A DNA stretch of 64,000 bases from Roseburia sp. (GCA_019411365.1 DXQT01000010.1:1-64000), one strand, 5' to 3'; positions 27,249-37,661 are shown, counted from the stretch's first letter. Notes: generated by a model from the letters alone, not told the origin. A program made the numbers and translations.

Positions 27249-27608
27249 TTACTCCACATTTTTCGTTGCGATCACATCCACACCTGTCCCTGCAACATTT
27301 TTCACAAGCACATCCCCGATGTGCACCGGGGCAGCAACCTCAACATTTTTCAATGCTTTGACACAGTCAAATATTTTTCCTTTCGGAATATCTTCTTTCG
27401 TCTTTACAGAAACCATCGCTTCGCTTCCTCCGGTGACTCTTACGGTGGAGGTCACGATCCTGGTTGGATTTGTTACTTCTTTTCTCGCATAGATATCACC
27501 GCGCTTACAGGTATTTCCCGTAACGCTTACGACTTCCCCATGTTCCATTTTTACAGTCAGCGGGCAGCCCATCGGACAGCCGATACAGATTAAATTTTTC
27601 TCTTCCAT
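27249..27608 (-). CDS. DUF1667 iron-sulfur-type protein of the glycerol oxidoreductase set
   Basis: Protein of 119 residues of the DUF1667 family, a usual partner of GlpA-like and GlpB-like FAD enzymes. Four Cys are placed for a cluster: CIGCPMGC near the N-terminus and GNTCKRGDIYA (about residue 32). The rest is the typical TSTVRVTGGSEAMVSVKT block. It may link the FAD enzymes to an electron carrier. GGAGG lies 6 bases upstream, within the shared leader repeat. It is the last gene of the three-gene oxidoreductase set. Confidence 0.88.
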   Translation of the reverse strand: MEEKNLICIGCPMGCPLTVKMEHGEVVSVTGNTCKRGDIYARKEVTNPTRIVTSTVRVTGGSEAMVSVKTKEDIPKGKIFDCVKALKNVEVAAPVHIGDVLVKNVAGTGVDVIATKNVE

Positions 27609-27685
27609 GATATACCTCCATTTTTGCGCTGCTTTTCAATGAAAACAACGTTTTCATTTGCATCTCAAGTTTGCGCGTAAGCATT
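27609..27685 (-). repeat. Leader repeat, near-identical to 16572-16632
   Basis: Directly after the stop of the upstream gene, the minus strand reads TGCTTACGCGCAAACTTGAG, then the GAAAACGTTGTTTTC hairpin and GCGCAAAAATGGAGG up to the ATG. It differs from the copy near 16.6 kb at only four of 68 positions, although the flanking genes are unrelated. Confidence 0.88.
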
Positions 27686-28954
27686 TTATTCCCGCTCGAT
27701 TTTCACTGTGATCGTCTTTAAATCCGGGTACTGCAAAAGCTGTTCTTTTGTCAGCTTGATCTCTTCCATCTCCCCCGGTGCCACAACCGGACGTTTTCTG
27801 TGAATGACTCTCTCATCATCAAAATAAGCGCTGACGTAACAGTTCTTGTATACACCGCCCACACGGAAACGGACTGTGATCTGCTCATCCATATTAGCAA
27901 CATTGATGGTTCCCGGCACCGTATACCGGACACCCTCGATCGGATTTAAAACAATGTCGTTATCTCTTGCTGCCTTCACGCCATCTGCTTTCACATAAGC
28001 TGCCGCATTTTTTCCGGCTGTCTTTGCTTCCTCGGACACGAAATCCACCAGATCATGCACATGCAGCACATTTCCACAGGCAAATACACCCGGAATATTT
28101 GTCTCAAGGCTCTCATTGACCTTCGGTCCGGAAGTAACCGGGTTCATGTCGACACCCATGCCTTTGGAAATCTCATTTTCCGGGATTAGTCCTACCGAAA
28201 GCAACAGCGTATCGCAGCTATATTCTTCTTCGGTCCCCAGAATCGGTTTTCCTTTACTGTCAACCTCAGCTAACGTGATTCCTTCTACACGCTCTTTTCC
28301 CTTAATGTCCACAACCGTGTGGCTTAACTTTAACGGGATTCCGTAATCATCCAGACACTGCACAATATTACGTTTCAGACCGCCGGAATATGGCATTAAT
28401 TCTGCCACGACCTTAACCTTTGCACCCTCAAGTGTCATTCGCCTTGCCATGATCAGTCCGATATCACCGGAACCTAAAATGACGACTTCACGTCCCGGCA
28501 TAAAGCCTTCGATGTTTACCAGACGCTGTGCCGTTCCTGCGGAGTAAATTCCCGCCGGGCGGTATCCCGGAATATTTAACGCGCCTCTCGGTCTCTCGCG
28601 GCATCCCATAGCAAGAATGACTGCTTTTGCCTGGATCTCAAACAGGCCATCCTCACGGTTCATCGCCGTAACGACTTTCTCATGGCTGATATCCATGACC
28701 ATAGTATTTAATTTATATTCAATGCCCAGATCTTTCACCTGTGAAATAAATCTGCCCGCATACTCAGGTCCTGTCAGTTCTTCCTTAAATGTATGCAGTC
28801 CAAATCCATTGTGGATACACTGGTTTAAAATTCCGCCTAATTCTTTGTCTCTCTCTAAAATTAATATGTCATCGATTCCGTTATTTTTTGCAGAAACAGC
28901 AGCCGCAAGCCCTGCCGGTCCACCTCCGATGATTACGATATCATATGTTTTCAT
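27686..28954 (-). CDS. NAD(P)/FAD-dependent oxidoreductase (GlpB-like partner)
   Basis: Pyridine-nucleotide-disulfide-type flavoprotein of 422 residues. The FAD site GGGPAGLAAAVSAK is at the N-terminus (about 10-23), an NAD site VVILGSGDIGLIMARRM is in the middle (about 150-166), and the second FAD motif ETNIPGVFACGNVL is about 285-298. The redox CxxC of true disulfide reductases is absent, but CRERPRGA follows the family of anaerobic glycerol-3-phosphate dehydrogenase partners. It lies 17 bases after the GlpA-like gene and before DUF1667. GGGAGGAG precedes the ATG. Confidence 0.9.
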   Translation of the reverse strand: MKTYDIVIIGGGPAGLAAAVSAKNNGIDDILILERDKELGGILNQCIHNGFGLHTFKEELTGPEYAGRFISQVKDLGIEYKLNTMVMDISHEKVVTAMNREDGLFEIQAKAVILAMGCRERPRGALNIPGYRPAGIYSAGTAQRLVNIEGFMPGREVVILGSGDIGLIMARRMTLEGAKVKVVAELMPYSGGLKRNIVQCLDDYGIPLKLSHTVVDIKGKERVEGITLAEVDSKGKPILGTEEEYSCDTLLLSVGLIPENEISKGMGVDMNPVTSGPKVNESLETNIPGVFACGNVLHVHDLVDFVSEEAKTAGKNAAAYVKADGVKAARDNDIVLNPIEGVRYTVPGTINVANMDEQITVRFRVGGVYKNCYVSAYFDDERVIHRKRPVVAPGEMEEIKLTKEQLLQYPDLKTITVKIERE

Positions 28955-28971
28955 GCTCTGGCTCCTCCCTC

Positions 28972-30408
28972 TTACAGACTGTCCTTGTTGATTCCGACAA
29001 TAATCTTTGAATTTCCGCCTGATTTTGTGATCTCAGACTGGTTCACACCGCGCTCTCTCGCTAAAATTTCCATGGTTCTCGGTGAACAGAAACCCGCCTG
29101 GCAGCGTCCCATTCCGGCTCTCGTCCGGCGTTTGACACCATCTAACGATTTTGCACCGAGCGGACGTCTGATGGCATCGATGATTTCTCCCTCTGTGATC
29201 ATCTCACAGCGGCAGATAATGTTTCCATACTCCGGTTTTTCCTTAATTAATGCCGCTCTTTCCTCTTTACTTAATGTGTTTGGATTTAATACACCCTTGC
29301 GTGTTGCAATGAAATCTTTTTTCTCTTCCAAATGCATTTTCTCTTTTAACAGATCTGCAACCATCTCTCCGATCGCAGGACTGCTCGTAAGTCCCGGTGA
29401 CTCGATTCCGGCGCAGTCGATAAATCCTTTTGCATCGGCAACCTCTTCAATAATAAACTCATGACCATCCTCATGTGCACGAAGTCCGGCAAAAGATGTG
29501 ATGACCTGACGCATCGGAATATTTTTTACATTCAGATTCGCCCCGGCGATAACCTGATCTAAGCCTTCTCTTGTGGTGTTGGTTCCCTCTTTATCCTCAA
29601 TGTCAATGGCGGTAGGCCCTAACAGCAGGTTGCCATGCACCGTCGGCGAAATGAGGATTCCTTTTCCATATTTGCCCGGCAGCGCAAAGACCGTATGACT
29701 TACATGGCTTCCGGCACTCTTGTCAAGCAGGCAGTAATCACCGCGTCTTGGCGTAATATGGATTTTCTTTTCACTGACCATGTTGTGAAATTTGTCCGCA
29801 TAGACACCGGCTGCATTGACCACATATTTTGTCTCGAACACACCCTGATTTGTGTGGACTTCCCAGATATCTCCCGACTTTTTCAAATCGGTTACTTCTG
29901 TGTCAAACTTAAATTCCACACCATTTACATTCGCATTCTCAGCCAATGCGATATTCAGGTTGAACGGACACACGATCCCGGCGCTTGGCGCATACAATGC
30001 TGCGCAGATATCATCCTCAAGATTCGGCTCCATCTCATGCACTTCCTCTTTGGATAAAATACGCAGCCCCGGCACACCGTTTACCACGCCACGGTCATAC
30101 AGTGCTTTCAGATTCGGCATATCCTCCTCGTCCTTGCAGACAACCAGAGAACCTATCCGCTTAAACGGAAAATCAAGATCTTTGGAAAGCTGCTCCATCA
30201 AGGCATTTCCCCGTACATTTAATTTTGCCATCAGGGAACCTTCTTTTGCATCATATCCCGCATGTACGATTGCACTGTTTGCCTTGGATGTGCCGCAGCA
30301 GACATCTTCCTCTTTCTCTATCACACATACTTTTGCATTATAACGCGACAATTCTCTCGCCGCTGCTGCGCCGGATACACCGGCTCCGATGATAATTACG
30401 TCATACAT
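28972..30408 (-). CDS. glpA: FAD-dependent glycerol-3-phosphate dehydrogenase-like protein with [2Fe-2S] BFD-type domain
   Basis: Flavoprotein of 478 residues (DAO family), likely oxidising glycerol-3-phosphate to dihydroxyacetone phosphate. The FAD-binding GAGVSGAAAARELSRY lies at residues 8-23. The catalytic body shows CCGTSKANSAIVHAGYD and TSFAGLRA. The C-terminus adds a BFD-like [2Fe-2S] domain with CRCEMITEGEI and GMGRCQAGFC (about 400-450), as in anaerobic GlpA. The start at 30408 is chosen for AAGGAGAG and because the FAD motif begins at once; an open frame runs up to 30507 without family similarity. The gene follows a leader with a terminator hairpin, a likely target of GlpP. Confidence 0.88.
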   Translation of the reverse strand: MYDVIIIGAGVSGAAAARELSRYNAKVCVIEKEEDVCCGTSKANSAIVHAGYDAKEGSLMAKLNVRGNALMEQLSKDLDFPFKRIGSLVVCKDEEDMPNLKALYDRGVVNGVPGLRILSKEEVHEMEPNLEDDICAALYAPSAGIVCPFNLNIALAENANVNGVEFKFDTEVTDLKKSGDIWEVHTNQGVFETKYVVNAAGVYADKFHNMVSEKKIHITPRRGDYCLLDKSAGSHVSHTVFALPGKYGKGILISPTVHGNLLLGPTAIDIEDKEGTNTTREGLDQVIAGANLNVKNIPMRQVITSFAGLRAHEDGHEFIIEEVADAKGFIDCAGIESPGLTSSPAIGEMVADLLKEKMHLEEKKDFIATRKGVLNPNTLSKEERAALIKEKPEYGNIICRCEMITEGEIIDAIRRPLGAKSLDGVKRRTRAGMGRCQAGFCSPRTMEILARERGVNQSEITKSGGNSKIIVGINKDSL

Positions 30409-30492
30409 TTTCCATCTCTCCTTTTTTACTTTGTTCTTCTGGTATCTAACCCGGAGGGCTTTTTCATTCATAAGATGTAATCTCCTATGAAT

Positions 30493-30547
30493 AAAAAAGC
30501 CTGACAAGTAAGCGCACCCATGCTGTTGCGATTATCCTGTCAGGCTC
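30493..30547 (-). promoter_or_regulatory. Leader terminator upstream of the GlpA-like gene (possible GlpP target)
   Basis: GCCTGACA pairs with TGTCAGGC around a loop of about 31 bases, then TTTTTT on the minus strand, about 85 bases before the start. The hairpin lies in the 247-base gap after glpF. It can be a glpF terminator, an antitermination site, or both. Confidence 0.65.
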
Positions 30548-30655
30548 TCTTCTCTCTTGCCCCTCAACAATAGATTGCAGGTTCCACATGCACATCTACT
30601 GTCATAAATATAAAATTGTCATATAAAGTTACTTATCGCATGACAAACATACGGT

Positions 30656-31366
30656 CTACCATGGAATTGCTCCATATAGCAGTACTGCAACAATTGCTCC
30701 GATCACCGGTCCCACCAGCGGAACAACTGCATATCCCCAGTTGGATGTTCCTTTTCCCTTAATCGGAAGAACGGCATGTGCAAGACGCGGTCCGATATCT
30801 CTTGCCGGATTGATCGCATATCCGGTCAGTCCACCAAGTGACATACCGATCGATACAATGATTCCAAATACAAGAAACTTTCCAAGTCCATCGGTAAGTC
30901 CCGGCACATTTGCCATACCTTTGATCGCAAATACAAGGATAAACGTTCCAACTGCCTCACTGAAAATATTCTGTCCCATGTTCGGAATAGAAGGCGCTGT
31001 ACAGAACACCCCAAGTTTTGTCGCCTGATCCTCTGTTGCATCAAACTGTCCTTTAAACAAAAGATATACGATCACCGCTCCAACAAACGCTCCTGCAAAC
31101 TGTGCAATGATATATCCCGGAACCATTGCCCAGTCAAAACTTCCGTCAACTGCAAGTGCTAACGTCAGCGCCGGATTAAACGATGCTCCCGATGCTGCTC
31201 CGAAAATAAATGCCGGCAGCATAACCGCAAGTCCCCATGCAAATGTGATCTGGACAGTTCCTCCACCCTTCATGCCAGATTTGTTGAGATTTACGTTTGC
31301 AACAACTCCATCACCTAAGATGATCAGAATCATAGTTCCCAAAAATTCTGCTATATATGGTAACAT
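30656..31366 (-). CDS. glpF: Glycerol uptake facilitator (aquaglyceroporin)
   Basis: MIP-family channel of 236 residues with six membrane segments and two half-helices. The two NPA boxes are SFNPALTLA (about residue 65) and AINPARDIGP (about 187); the Asp after the second NPA-Arg marks a glycerol-conducting channel rather than a strict water channel. It admits glycerol for GlpK, whose gene ends 72 bases upstream without an obvious terminator, so glpK and glpF are probably cotranscribed. GGGGGGAT lies just before the ATG. Confidence 0.95.
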   Translation of the reverse strand: MLPYIAEFLGTMILIILGDGVVANVNLNKSGMKGGGTVQITFAWGLAVMLPAFIFGAASGASFNPALTLALAVDGSFDWAMVPGYIIAQFAGAFVGAVIVYLLFKGQFDATEDQATKLGVFCTAPSIPNMGQNIFSEAVGTFILVFAIKGMANVPGLTDGLGKFLVFGIIVSIGMSLGGLTGYAINPARDIGPRLAHAVLPIKGKGTSNWGYAVVPLVGPVIGAIVAVLLYGAIPW

Positions 31367-31438
31367 ACTATCCCCCCTTATTCAATTAACTTTACCAATA
31401 CATTACAATCTTTACCTTCCCTATACAAAACCTTCTTT

Positions 31439-32965
<1,527 letters not shown>

Positions 32966-33054
32966 TTAATATTTAAACTGCTCCCCCCAGAGCATTATAA
33001 ATATTCGTAAAATTGATTGTTCTTTTTTTCTATTGAAATATATTATTTTTTACC

Positions 33055-33624
33055 TTACATATTCCAGACTTTATGGTTTGTGGATGATACCGCCATCGCA
33101 CCCGCTGACAATGCTCCCATCACGTCTTCTTTATCTGTGATCAGCCCTCCTGCAATGATGGGTACTTTTACCGAATGACTAATCTGTGCAATGATCTTAG
33201 GCATCACTCCCGGAAGTACCTCGATAAAATCCGGTTTTATCATGTGCTGCTGTTGTCTGATATTTTCAAATGCCATTGAATCCAGTAAGAAAACACGGAG
33301 TACTGTATACATAGACATTTCTTTTGCTTTTTTGATCAGTGATGGCTTCGTGGAAATGATTCCATCCGCTTCAGTCTGCTCCTTAATAAATTCAACTGCA
33401 ATCTCCTTTGGACTTAAACCACTGATGAGATCCATATGCACCATCGCGATCTTACCTGCATCCCGTATCGTCTTTACAATTGAGCCAATAGAACAGACAT
33501 CCCCGAATAAAATAAAAATGACTCTGATATCATCATGTTTACAGCATTCCTCCACATCTTCCATACTTTTTACTGCTGCAATAATTGGATTATCCTCAAC
33601 TGCTTCATAAAAATTCTGATTCAT
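33055..33624 (-). CDS. glpP: Glycerol-3-phosphate-responsive antiterminator
   Basis: GlpP-family RNA-binding antiterminator of 189 residues. The TIM-barrel-like pattern of the family is clear: IRVIFILFGDVCSIGSIV, GKIAMVHMDLISGLSPKE, DGIISTKPSLIKKAK, LRVFLLDSMAFEN, DFIEVLPGVMPKII and PIIAGGLITDKEDV. With glycerol-3-phosphate bound it should bind leader mRNA and allow read-through of terminators. It heads the glycerol block, and its own leader has such a hairpin (33719-33768). AAGGGGAA precedes the ATG. Confidence 0.92.
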   Translation of the reverse strand: MNQNFYEAVEDNPIIAAVKSMEDVEECCKHDDIRVIFILFGDVCSIGSIVKTIRDAGKIAMVHMDLISGLSPKEIAVEFIKEQTEADGIISTKPSLIKKAKEMSMYTVLRVFLLDSMAFENIRQQQHMIKPDFIEVLPGVMPKIIAQISHSVKVPIIAGGLITDKEDVMGALSAGAMAVSSTNHKVWNM

Positions 33625-33718
33625 GCTTTCCCCTTCCCAGATACCTTTTTCCTATTTCATATGTATACAACTGATGATCATCTCATGACGTTTTTGCATT
33701 GCAGTTTTAATATAACAT

Positions 33719-33768
33719 AAAAAAGAGCGACAATACCAACGGCTTCATCGGCCGTTCTATTCGCTCTC
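33719..33768 (-). promoter_or_regulatory. Leader terminator of glpP (possible autoregulated antitermination site)
   Basis: An outer stem GAGCGA / TCGCTC and inner stem AACGGC / GCCGTT are followed by TTTTTT on the minus strand. The hairpin lies between promoter (33799-33827) and start codon. The gap beyond, 33828-34020, is AT-rich and shows no gene. Confidence 0.7.
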
Positions 33769-33798
33769 CTGTCATTGCTCTCTTATTGAACTGTCTGC

Positions 33799-33827
33799 AT
33801 CATATCATAATGCACAATGCAATGCAA
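33799..33827 (-). promoter_or_regulatory. Promoter of the glp block
   Basis: TTGCAT and TATGAT are separated by 17 bases on the minus strand. Confidence 0.6.
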
Positions 33828-34020
33828 TACTTTCTTGATGTTATTTATCATTTTTGTTTGTGTTTTACAGTTTTTTCTATATATTATTGTATATAATACA
33901 CAATTTTGTTTCATTTTCTTATATATCTTTGTTATATTTTTATCAATGTATCATATTTCGTTTCATTCCACCTGAAAATCATCCAAAGCAGACTTCTTCC
34001 CTGTCATTTTCCCCCGTGTG

Positions 34021-34365
34021 TCAGGATGCCCCGCCCAGACTTTCTAACTTTTCCTCACATTCCTGCGCCGTGCGTGCTCCCATGCCTAAATCCATACCAA
34101 AGATTCCATATTCGTCTCCTGCTGAAAGTCCGGCGATCTTAATGTCTCCATCTTTATTATCCTGAAATAGCAACGTAATACAGGTAGAATTGCCCGGTAT
34201 CACATTGTATCTCTGATAGATTCTGACCGTAACATCCATTCCCTTGGACGTCATGCTGTATTCATCCCGGAAATCTAATTTATGCTTTCCTTCTTTCAAC
34301 AGCATATCTGTATTTTGGATCACATCCTTCAAATTACCATGAACTACCTTCTCAAATACAGCCAT
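34021..34365 (-). CDS. Small conserved protein, DUF6054-like
   Basis: Cytosolic protein of 114 residues with alternating beta strands (MDVTVRIYQRYN, CITLLFQDN, GDIKIAGLSAGD) and a C-terminal helix. It resembles the DUF6054 family by recall, function unknown. The start at 34365 has GGGGGAGG 8 bases upstream; a GTG at 34383 lies before that site. Monocistronic by appearance. Confidence 0.65.
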   Translation of the reverse strand: MAVFEKVVHGNLKDVIQNTDMLLKEGKHKLDFRDEYSMTSKGMDVTVRIYQRYNVIPGNSTCITLLFQDNKDGDIKIAGLSAGDEYGIFGMDLGMGARTAQECEEKLESLGGAS

Positions 34366-34456
34366 ATGACACGCCTCCCCCACAATGTTTTTCCTGCGCA
34401 GCTACTATTTAAAACTGATTTATAACAATTTTACATCATTGATTTTGTAACGTCAA

Positions 34457-35074
34457 TTACGCCGCCAGCACTTCAAGCACCGCCTCCGCCAGCTTTTTAT
34501 GACCTTCCTCATTCAGATGTTCCCTGTCCTCTTTACTCGGCTCAGCCACATCGGATGCTGCAAGGAAATCACAGCCATATTTTTGTGCCACTTTCTGATA
34601 AACTGCTTTCAACCCCTTCGATACCTCCACGGACTTTTCATTAAACTCAGGATCATACCCCTGCTCCCAGACACCTTCCCCAAGCTGTATCGGAGAGATC
34701 AGTAAGATCCTGATATTCTTATCTGCCTTGCGGATCTGCTCCACCAGACGCTCCACGCCAAGACCGATCACCTCCGCAGAAGCATTGTAAAATGTCTTGC
34801 AGTCATTCGTTCCAAGCATTAAAACAACGCGGTCCACCGGCGCATGGCTCTCCAAAAGAGTCGGCAAAAACGCTGCACCTTTTCTGCCCTCGCGCAGCTC
34901 ATCCTCAAAAACTGTCGTCCTGCCGCACAGTCCTTCCTCAATGATGCGGCAGCCTTTTCCATATAACTGCTGTTCGATCAGCCCTGTCCATCTTGTATCT
35001 CTGCCGTAGCGGTTTTTCGTTCCCGGTATCAATCCATAAGTATTGGAATCTCCAAAGCATAATATTTCTTTCAT
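34457..35074 (-). CDS. SGNH/GDSL hydrolase (esterase)
   Basis: Hydrolase of 205 residues. Block I has the nucleophile Ser in CFGDSNTYG (about residues 6-14). Block III is MLGTNDCK (Asn near 90), and block V is the Asp/His pair in EDREHLNEEGH (about 180-190). The RYGRDTRWTGLI segment is typical of arylesterase/acyl-CoA hydrolases of this fold. No signal peptide, so intracellular. It lies behind a copy of the GTGAAAAA hairpin module (35081-35118) that provides GGGAG. Confidence 0.9.
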   Translation of the reverse strand: MKEILCFGDSNTYGLIPGTKNRYGRDTRWTGLIEQQLYGKGCRIIEEGLCGRTTVFEDELREGRKGAAFLPTLLESHAPVDRVVLMLGTNDCKTFYNASAEVIGLGVERLVEQIRKADKNIRILLISPIQLGEGVWEQGYDPEFNEKSVEVSKGLKAVYQKVAQKYGCDFLAASDVAEPSKEDREHLNEEGHKKLAEAVLEVLAA

Positions 35075-35080
35075 AGTAAT

Positions 35081-35118
35081 CTCCCTTGCTTGTGAAAAAT
35101 GTATTTTTCACACTATCC
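35081..35118 (-). repeat. Leader hairpin module upstream of the esterase gene
   Basis: Minus strand GGATAGTGTGAAAAATACATTTTTCACAAGCAAGG has the arms GTGAAAAAT / ATTTTTCAC. It matches the first module at 16.53 kb closely and leads straight into GGGAGATTACT and the ATG. Confidence 0.75.
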
Positions 35119-35226
35119 TTTTCTGTTCTGTCTTTTATCTGAAGTATTGTATATTTTTGTTTTCTTATTTCCTACTATATTAATATGAATACTATGTTTT
35201 GTCAACAAAAAAATATGGTGACAGAA

Positions 35227-35252
35227 AACCCTGTCCTTAACAGGACAGGGTT
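35227..35252 (-). terminator. Terminator hairpin containing the stop codon of the membrane protein gene
   Basis: AACCCTGTCC-TGTTAA-GGACAGGGTT then TTCTGT on the minus strand. The TAA stop of the upstream gene lies in the loop, so the last codons form one arm. Confidence 0.7.
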
Positions 35253-36631
35253 ACAAATCCAATATTTATAAGGCAGATCAATGCAAGCAGTGTCACCGCC
35301 AGCTTTCCGCCTGTCTGCTTTAATTTTTCTTCCACAGCATCTGCCATACGGTAAATGCAAAACATTGTCACAAACAGCAATATAAAATACAGGGTAATAT
35401 AAACACGCTCACCGGAAACATAGATCGTCGCCATAAATCCAAGGATCATGCCTGCACCAAATCCGCATCCCAACATAAGAAGCGCGTAAATATACTCTAT
35501 CGGCTGCTCTCCTAAGATGATCCATAATGCATAAAGCATCGCCGCCACTGTGACTGCAAGATACACCATCGGAAGCCAGGTAGAAAGCGTGCCCCAGCTC
35601 CATTCTGTGATCTCCTGCGGCATGACAAACAGACCTGATAATCCCGGATAAGCAGTACGCATTGCCGTCTGCCCGAATAAAATCAAGACCGGTAACGCAG
35701 AAATAATGGTCTTTTTATAGTCATCCGTTTTTACATAGACAAGCATTGCAAGCACCAATGCAACTGTCAGAAATACGGCATCGCAGTTTGCTATAAACAC
35801 ACGCTCAATACTGAGCAGACCAAGATACAGTTTATCTCCAAATCCATATGTCTCAAAAATTGGAAGATCTGCAATGCTGACCGCATTTCTTCCCGCATTT
35901 CCCGGACAGAACAGGATTGAGATCAGTGTTATGATATTAACAAGTACCATTCCTGCCAGATACAGATTATTGCTGTGTATTACTTTTTTGTCCGTCAGTG
36001 TGCTTCCAGCAGAATCCTGCACCAAAGGCATCTTTTTAGATTTCCCACAAATCAGATAAATGCCATACAATATAAAAACCACAAACAGGATCACCGCTAC
36101 CTGCTCATGACTGCTTGCGATCACACAGACAAGTACCCCTGCAATGCCTTCCACAATATTGATTTTCTTATGTACCAGCATTTTTTTCAGCAGAAATCCA
36201 ACAAAGAACATTCCCCAGACCGGCCAGAAATAATTTACCGTTGTGGTAATCCAGCCGGCCGTTCCCATATCATGAAACGGATATAAAAGAACCGCCGCTG
36301 CCGCACACCAGTCCATCAGTTTTCCGCCATCAAATATTTTTGAGATCAATACCGGAAACGAAATAAAAAGCGCCAGATCAATGAGTCTCCACAAAATTGG
36401 ATACTTTATGATCCAGACAAGAAGAAACTCTATCACAAACCGGGATGTCCACGTCTCATAACGCTGTATCAGATAATTCCACAATCCAAGCTCTGACGTT
36501 GCCTGCGAAAAAAACACATCATCTCCCGCCATCGGACGAAACCTCAGATGATAAATAATCCCCACAAACGCCACCATGAAAAAAGGATTTAACTGACGCA
36601 GATCTGCCCGGACTTTATTCTGATTTTCCAC
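35237..36631 (-). CDS. Polytopic membrane protein, DUF6056-like (paralogue 2)
   Basis: Membrane protein of 464 residues with about 11 hydrophobic segments, a clear paralogue of the product at 20639-22018. It has an acidic pair in MAGDDVFFSQATSE (about residue 33), RYETWTSRFVIEF, TTTVNYFWPVWG and ASSHEQVAVI at matching places. A Lys/Ser-rich cytosolic loop (about 190-215) is an insert relative to the paralogue. The start is GTG with GGAG 8 bases upstream. It follows the zinc-ribbon gene by 11 bases. Substrate and activity unknown; GT-C glycosyltransferase-like transfer at the envelope is a hypothesis only. Confidence 0.72.
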   Translation of the reverse strand: MENQNKVRADLRQLNPFFMVAFVGIIYHLRFRPMAGDDVFFSQATSELGLWNYLIQRYETWTSRFVIEFLLVWIIKYPILWRLIDLALFISFPVLISKIFDGGKLMDWCAAAAVLLYPFHDMGTAGWITTTVNYFWPVWGMFFVGFLLKKMLVHKKINIVEGIAGVLVCVIASSHEQVAVILFVVFILYGIYLICGKSKKMPLVQDSAGSTLTDKKVIHSNNLYLAGMVLVNIITLISILFCPGNAGRNAVSIADLPIFETYGFGDKLYLGLLSIERVFIANCDAVFLTVALVLAMLVYVKTDDYKKTIISALPVLILFGQTAMRTAYPGLSGLFVMPQEITEWSWGTLSTWLPMVYLAVTVAAMLYALWIILGEQPIEYIYALLMLGCGFGAGMILGFMATIYVSGERVYITLYFILLFVTMFCIYRMADAVEEKLKQTGGKLAVTLLALICLINIGFVTLSC

Positions 36632-36642
36632 GCATCCGGCTC

Positions 36643-37029
36643 CTATTCCTCAAATATATCGTCCATTTTTGTTCCGCAGCTACTGCAGAATGCTGCTCCC
36701 TGTGGCATTTTGGCACCACATTTCGGACATTCCACGGCTCCCTGAAGTTTAAATACTTCTGCGCGCATGCGCTCAATCTCTCCAAGCGCCTCCGTGATCA
36801 GGAAAAAGTGCTCCTGTTCCGGTGTCTTTTCTTCGCCTTCTGCGCTCTCTTCATCCTTGTGTTTCTCATAATATGCTTTTCCAAGTTCCGCATACTGTTT
36901 TTCCACAAAATCTTCTTTGGATCTGATATCCATCTTTAACTTTGCGATCCCGGATACATCCTTCGCTTTCTGACCAACATCCTTACCTGCACTCACGATT
37001 GTCTCGCTTAACTTATCAAAAAACTCCAT
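36643..37029 (-). CDS. Zinc-ribbon protein with N-terminal amphipathic helix region
   Basis: Protein of 128 residues. Residues 1-95 are helical and charged (KLSETIVSAGKDVGQKAKDV, then RSKEDFVEKQYAELGKAYY). The C-terminus is a zinc ribbon with two CxxC knuckles, CPKCGAK and CSSCGTK (about 100-122). Such proteins are frequent in Lachnospiraceae and of unknown role; they may bind nucleic acid or partner proteins. GGGAGG precedes the ATG. It is probably cotranscribed with the membrane protein gene that starts 11 bases later. Confidence 0.8.
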   Translation of the reverse strand: MEFFDKLSETIVSAGKDVGQKAKDVSGIAKLKMDIRSKEDFVEKQYAELGKAYYEKHKDEESAEGEEKTPEQEHFFLITEALGEIERMRAEVFKLQGAVECPKCGAKMPQGAAFCSSCGTKMDDIFEE

Positions 37030-37111
37030 ACTGTGCTACCTCCCTGAATTGGTTTCCTGATTGTTTCTATACTACGCAGTACCTGTTTTGGCACTGCTCA
37101 TTGCTTACGCA

Positions 37112-37153
37112 CATTATACTCTTTTCCTAATATATCTTCAATAAATAAGGTCT
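37112..37153 (-). repeat. Direct repeat copy A flanking the AT-rich island
   Basis: About 42 bases matching 38719-38760 at roughly 80 percent, including an exact ATTATACTCTTTTCC. On the minus strand both read as the peptide end FIE(D/E)I-x-GKEYN, so they may be tails of a duplicated, lost gene. Confidence 0.6.
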
Positions 37154-37254
37154 TAACTTTATATAAAATGGGGTTAATCGCTGCTGATTACACAGTACGA
37201 TTGATATGAGCTGCCCGTTCAAATGGTGTGTCGCAGGCTTATGAGTGGCATCCC

Positions 37255-37297
37255 TCGCAAAGCCGGAGTAATTTTTGTTCCGTTGTACGAAAATAAG
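37255..37297. repeat. Second copy of the inverted-repeat element core
   Basis: CGCAAAGCCG, a 10-11 base variable part, GTTCCGTTGT, one base, CGAAAATAAG: the same order and spacing as at 58851-58891. The surrounding 37154-37398 region has no convincing gene; an open frame there has no start site and reads through this repeat. Confidence 0.65.
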
Positions 37298-37398
37298 GCA
37301 ATCTAAATATGCCTGATGTAGGTTTTCTCGGAGTGACGTGACCGGCAGACCAAGATTTTCTAATTTTCTCCCAAAGTCACCAAAATCTGCCCCGGCTT

Positions 37399-37454
37399 TT
37401 GTCAATGAATGTTTCGTTAAAAAAATATTACCTTATGCAGTCCATACTTTTTTT
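37399..37454. repeat. 56-bp dispersed repeat, copy A
   Basis: It matches 40755-40810 at about 84 percent, with ATTACCTTATGCAG identical. It overlaps the 3' end of the small membrane protein gene. Confidence 0.7.
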
Positions 37455-37657
37455 ACCAGACAATCTAATAATATCAGTATGATTGCGCACAAAATTATAT
37501 ATGTGGAATTTAATGGTGTTATACAACCGATGATTACCATTATACTTGATATAAATAACACTGCATTATGTATTTTCCTATGTCTTGAACAATCAATCTT
37601 TTTCCATATATAGCATGCAATAAGATATACTATAATTAAAATTATGATTCTATCCAT
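37433..37657 (-). CDS. Small two- to three-span membrane protein in the AT-rich island
   Basis: Peptide of 74 residues with hydrophobic segments at about 3-17, 30-46 and 50-66, and a basic loop CSRHRKIH. GGAG lies 8 bases upstream, and the ATG is only 4 bases after the stop of the subtilase fragment, so it was once translated with it. Base composition is clearly more AT-rich than the flanks. Function unknown; an immunity or export partner of the peptidase locus is possible but not shown. Confidence 0.6.
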   Translation of the reverse strand: MDRIIILIIVYLIACYIWKKIDCSRHRKIHNAVLFISSIMVIIGCITPLNSTYIILCAIILILLDCLVKKVWTA

Positions 37658-37661
37658 TATT

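Noticed and set aside
29852..30343. Open frame of about 160 codons on the plus strand
   Set aside because: Antisense to the GlpA-like flavoprotein gene, which has full domain support; no start signal.
34384..34456. Regulatory element between the esterase and DUF6054-like genes
   Set aside because: Only an AT-rich spacer with a Shine-Dalgarno site is visible.
37127..37405. Possible 92-codon gene on the minus strand
   Set aside because: No ribosome binding site, spans the repeat core at 37255-37297, and shares only the repeat-encoded LIF-x-QRNK with the 58.9 kb element; treated as repeat DNA.
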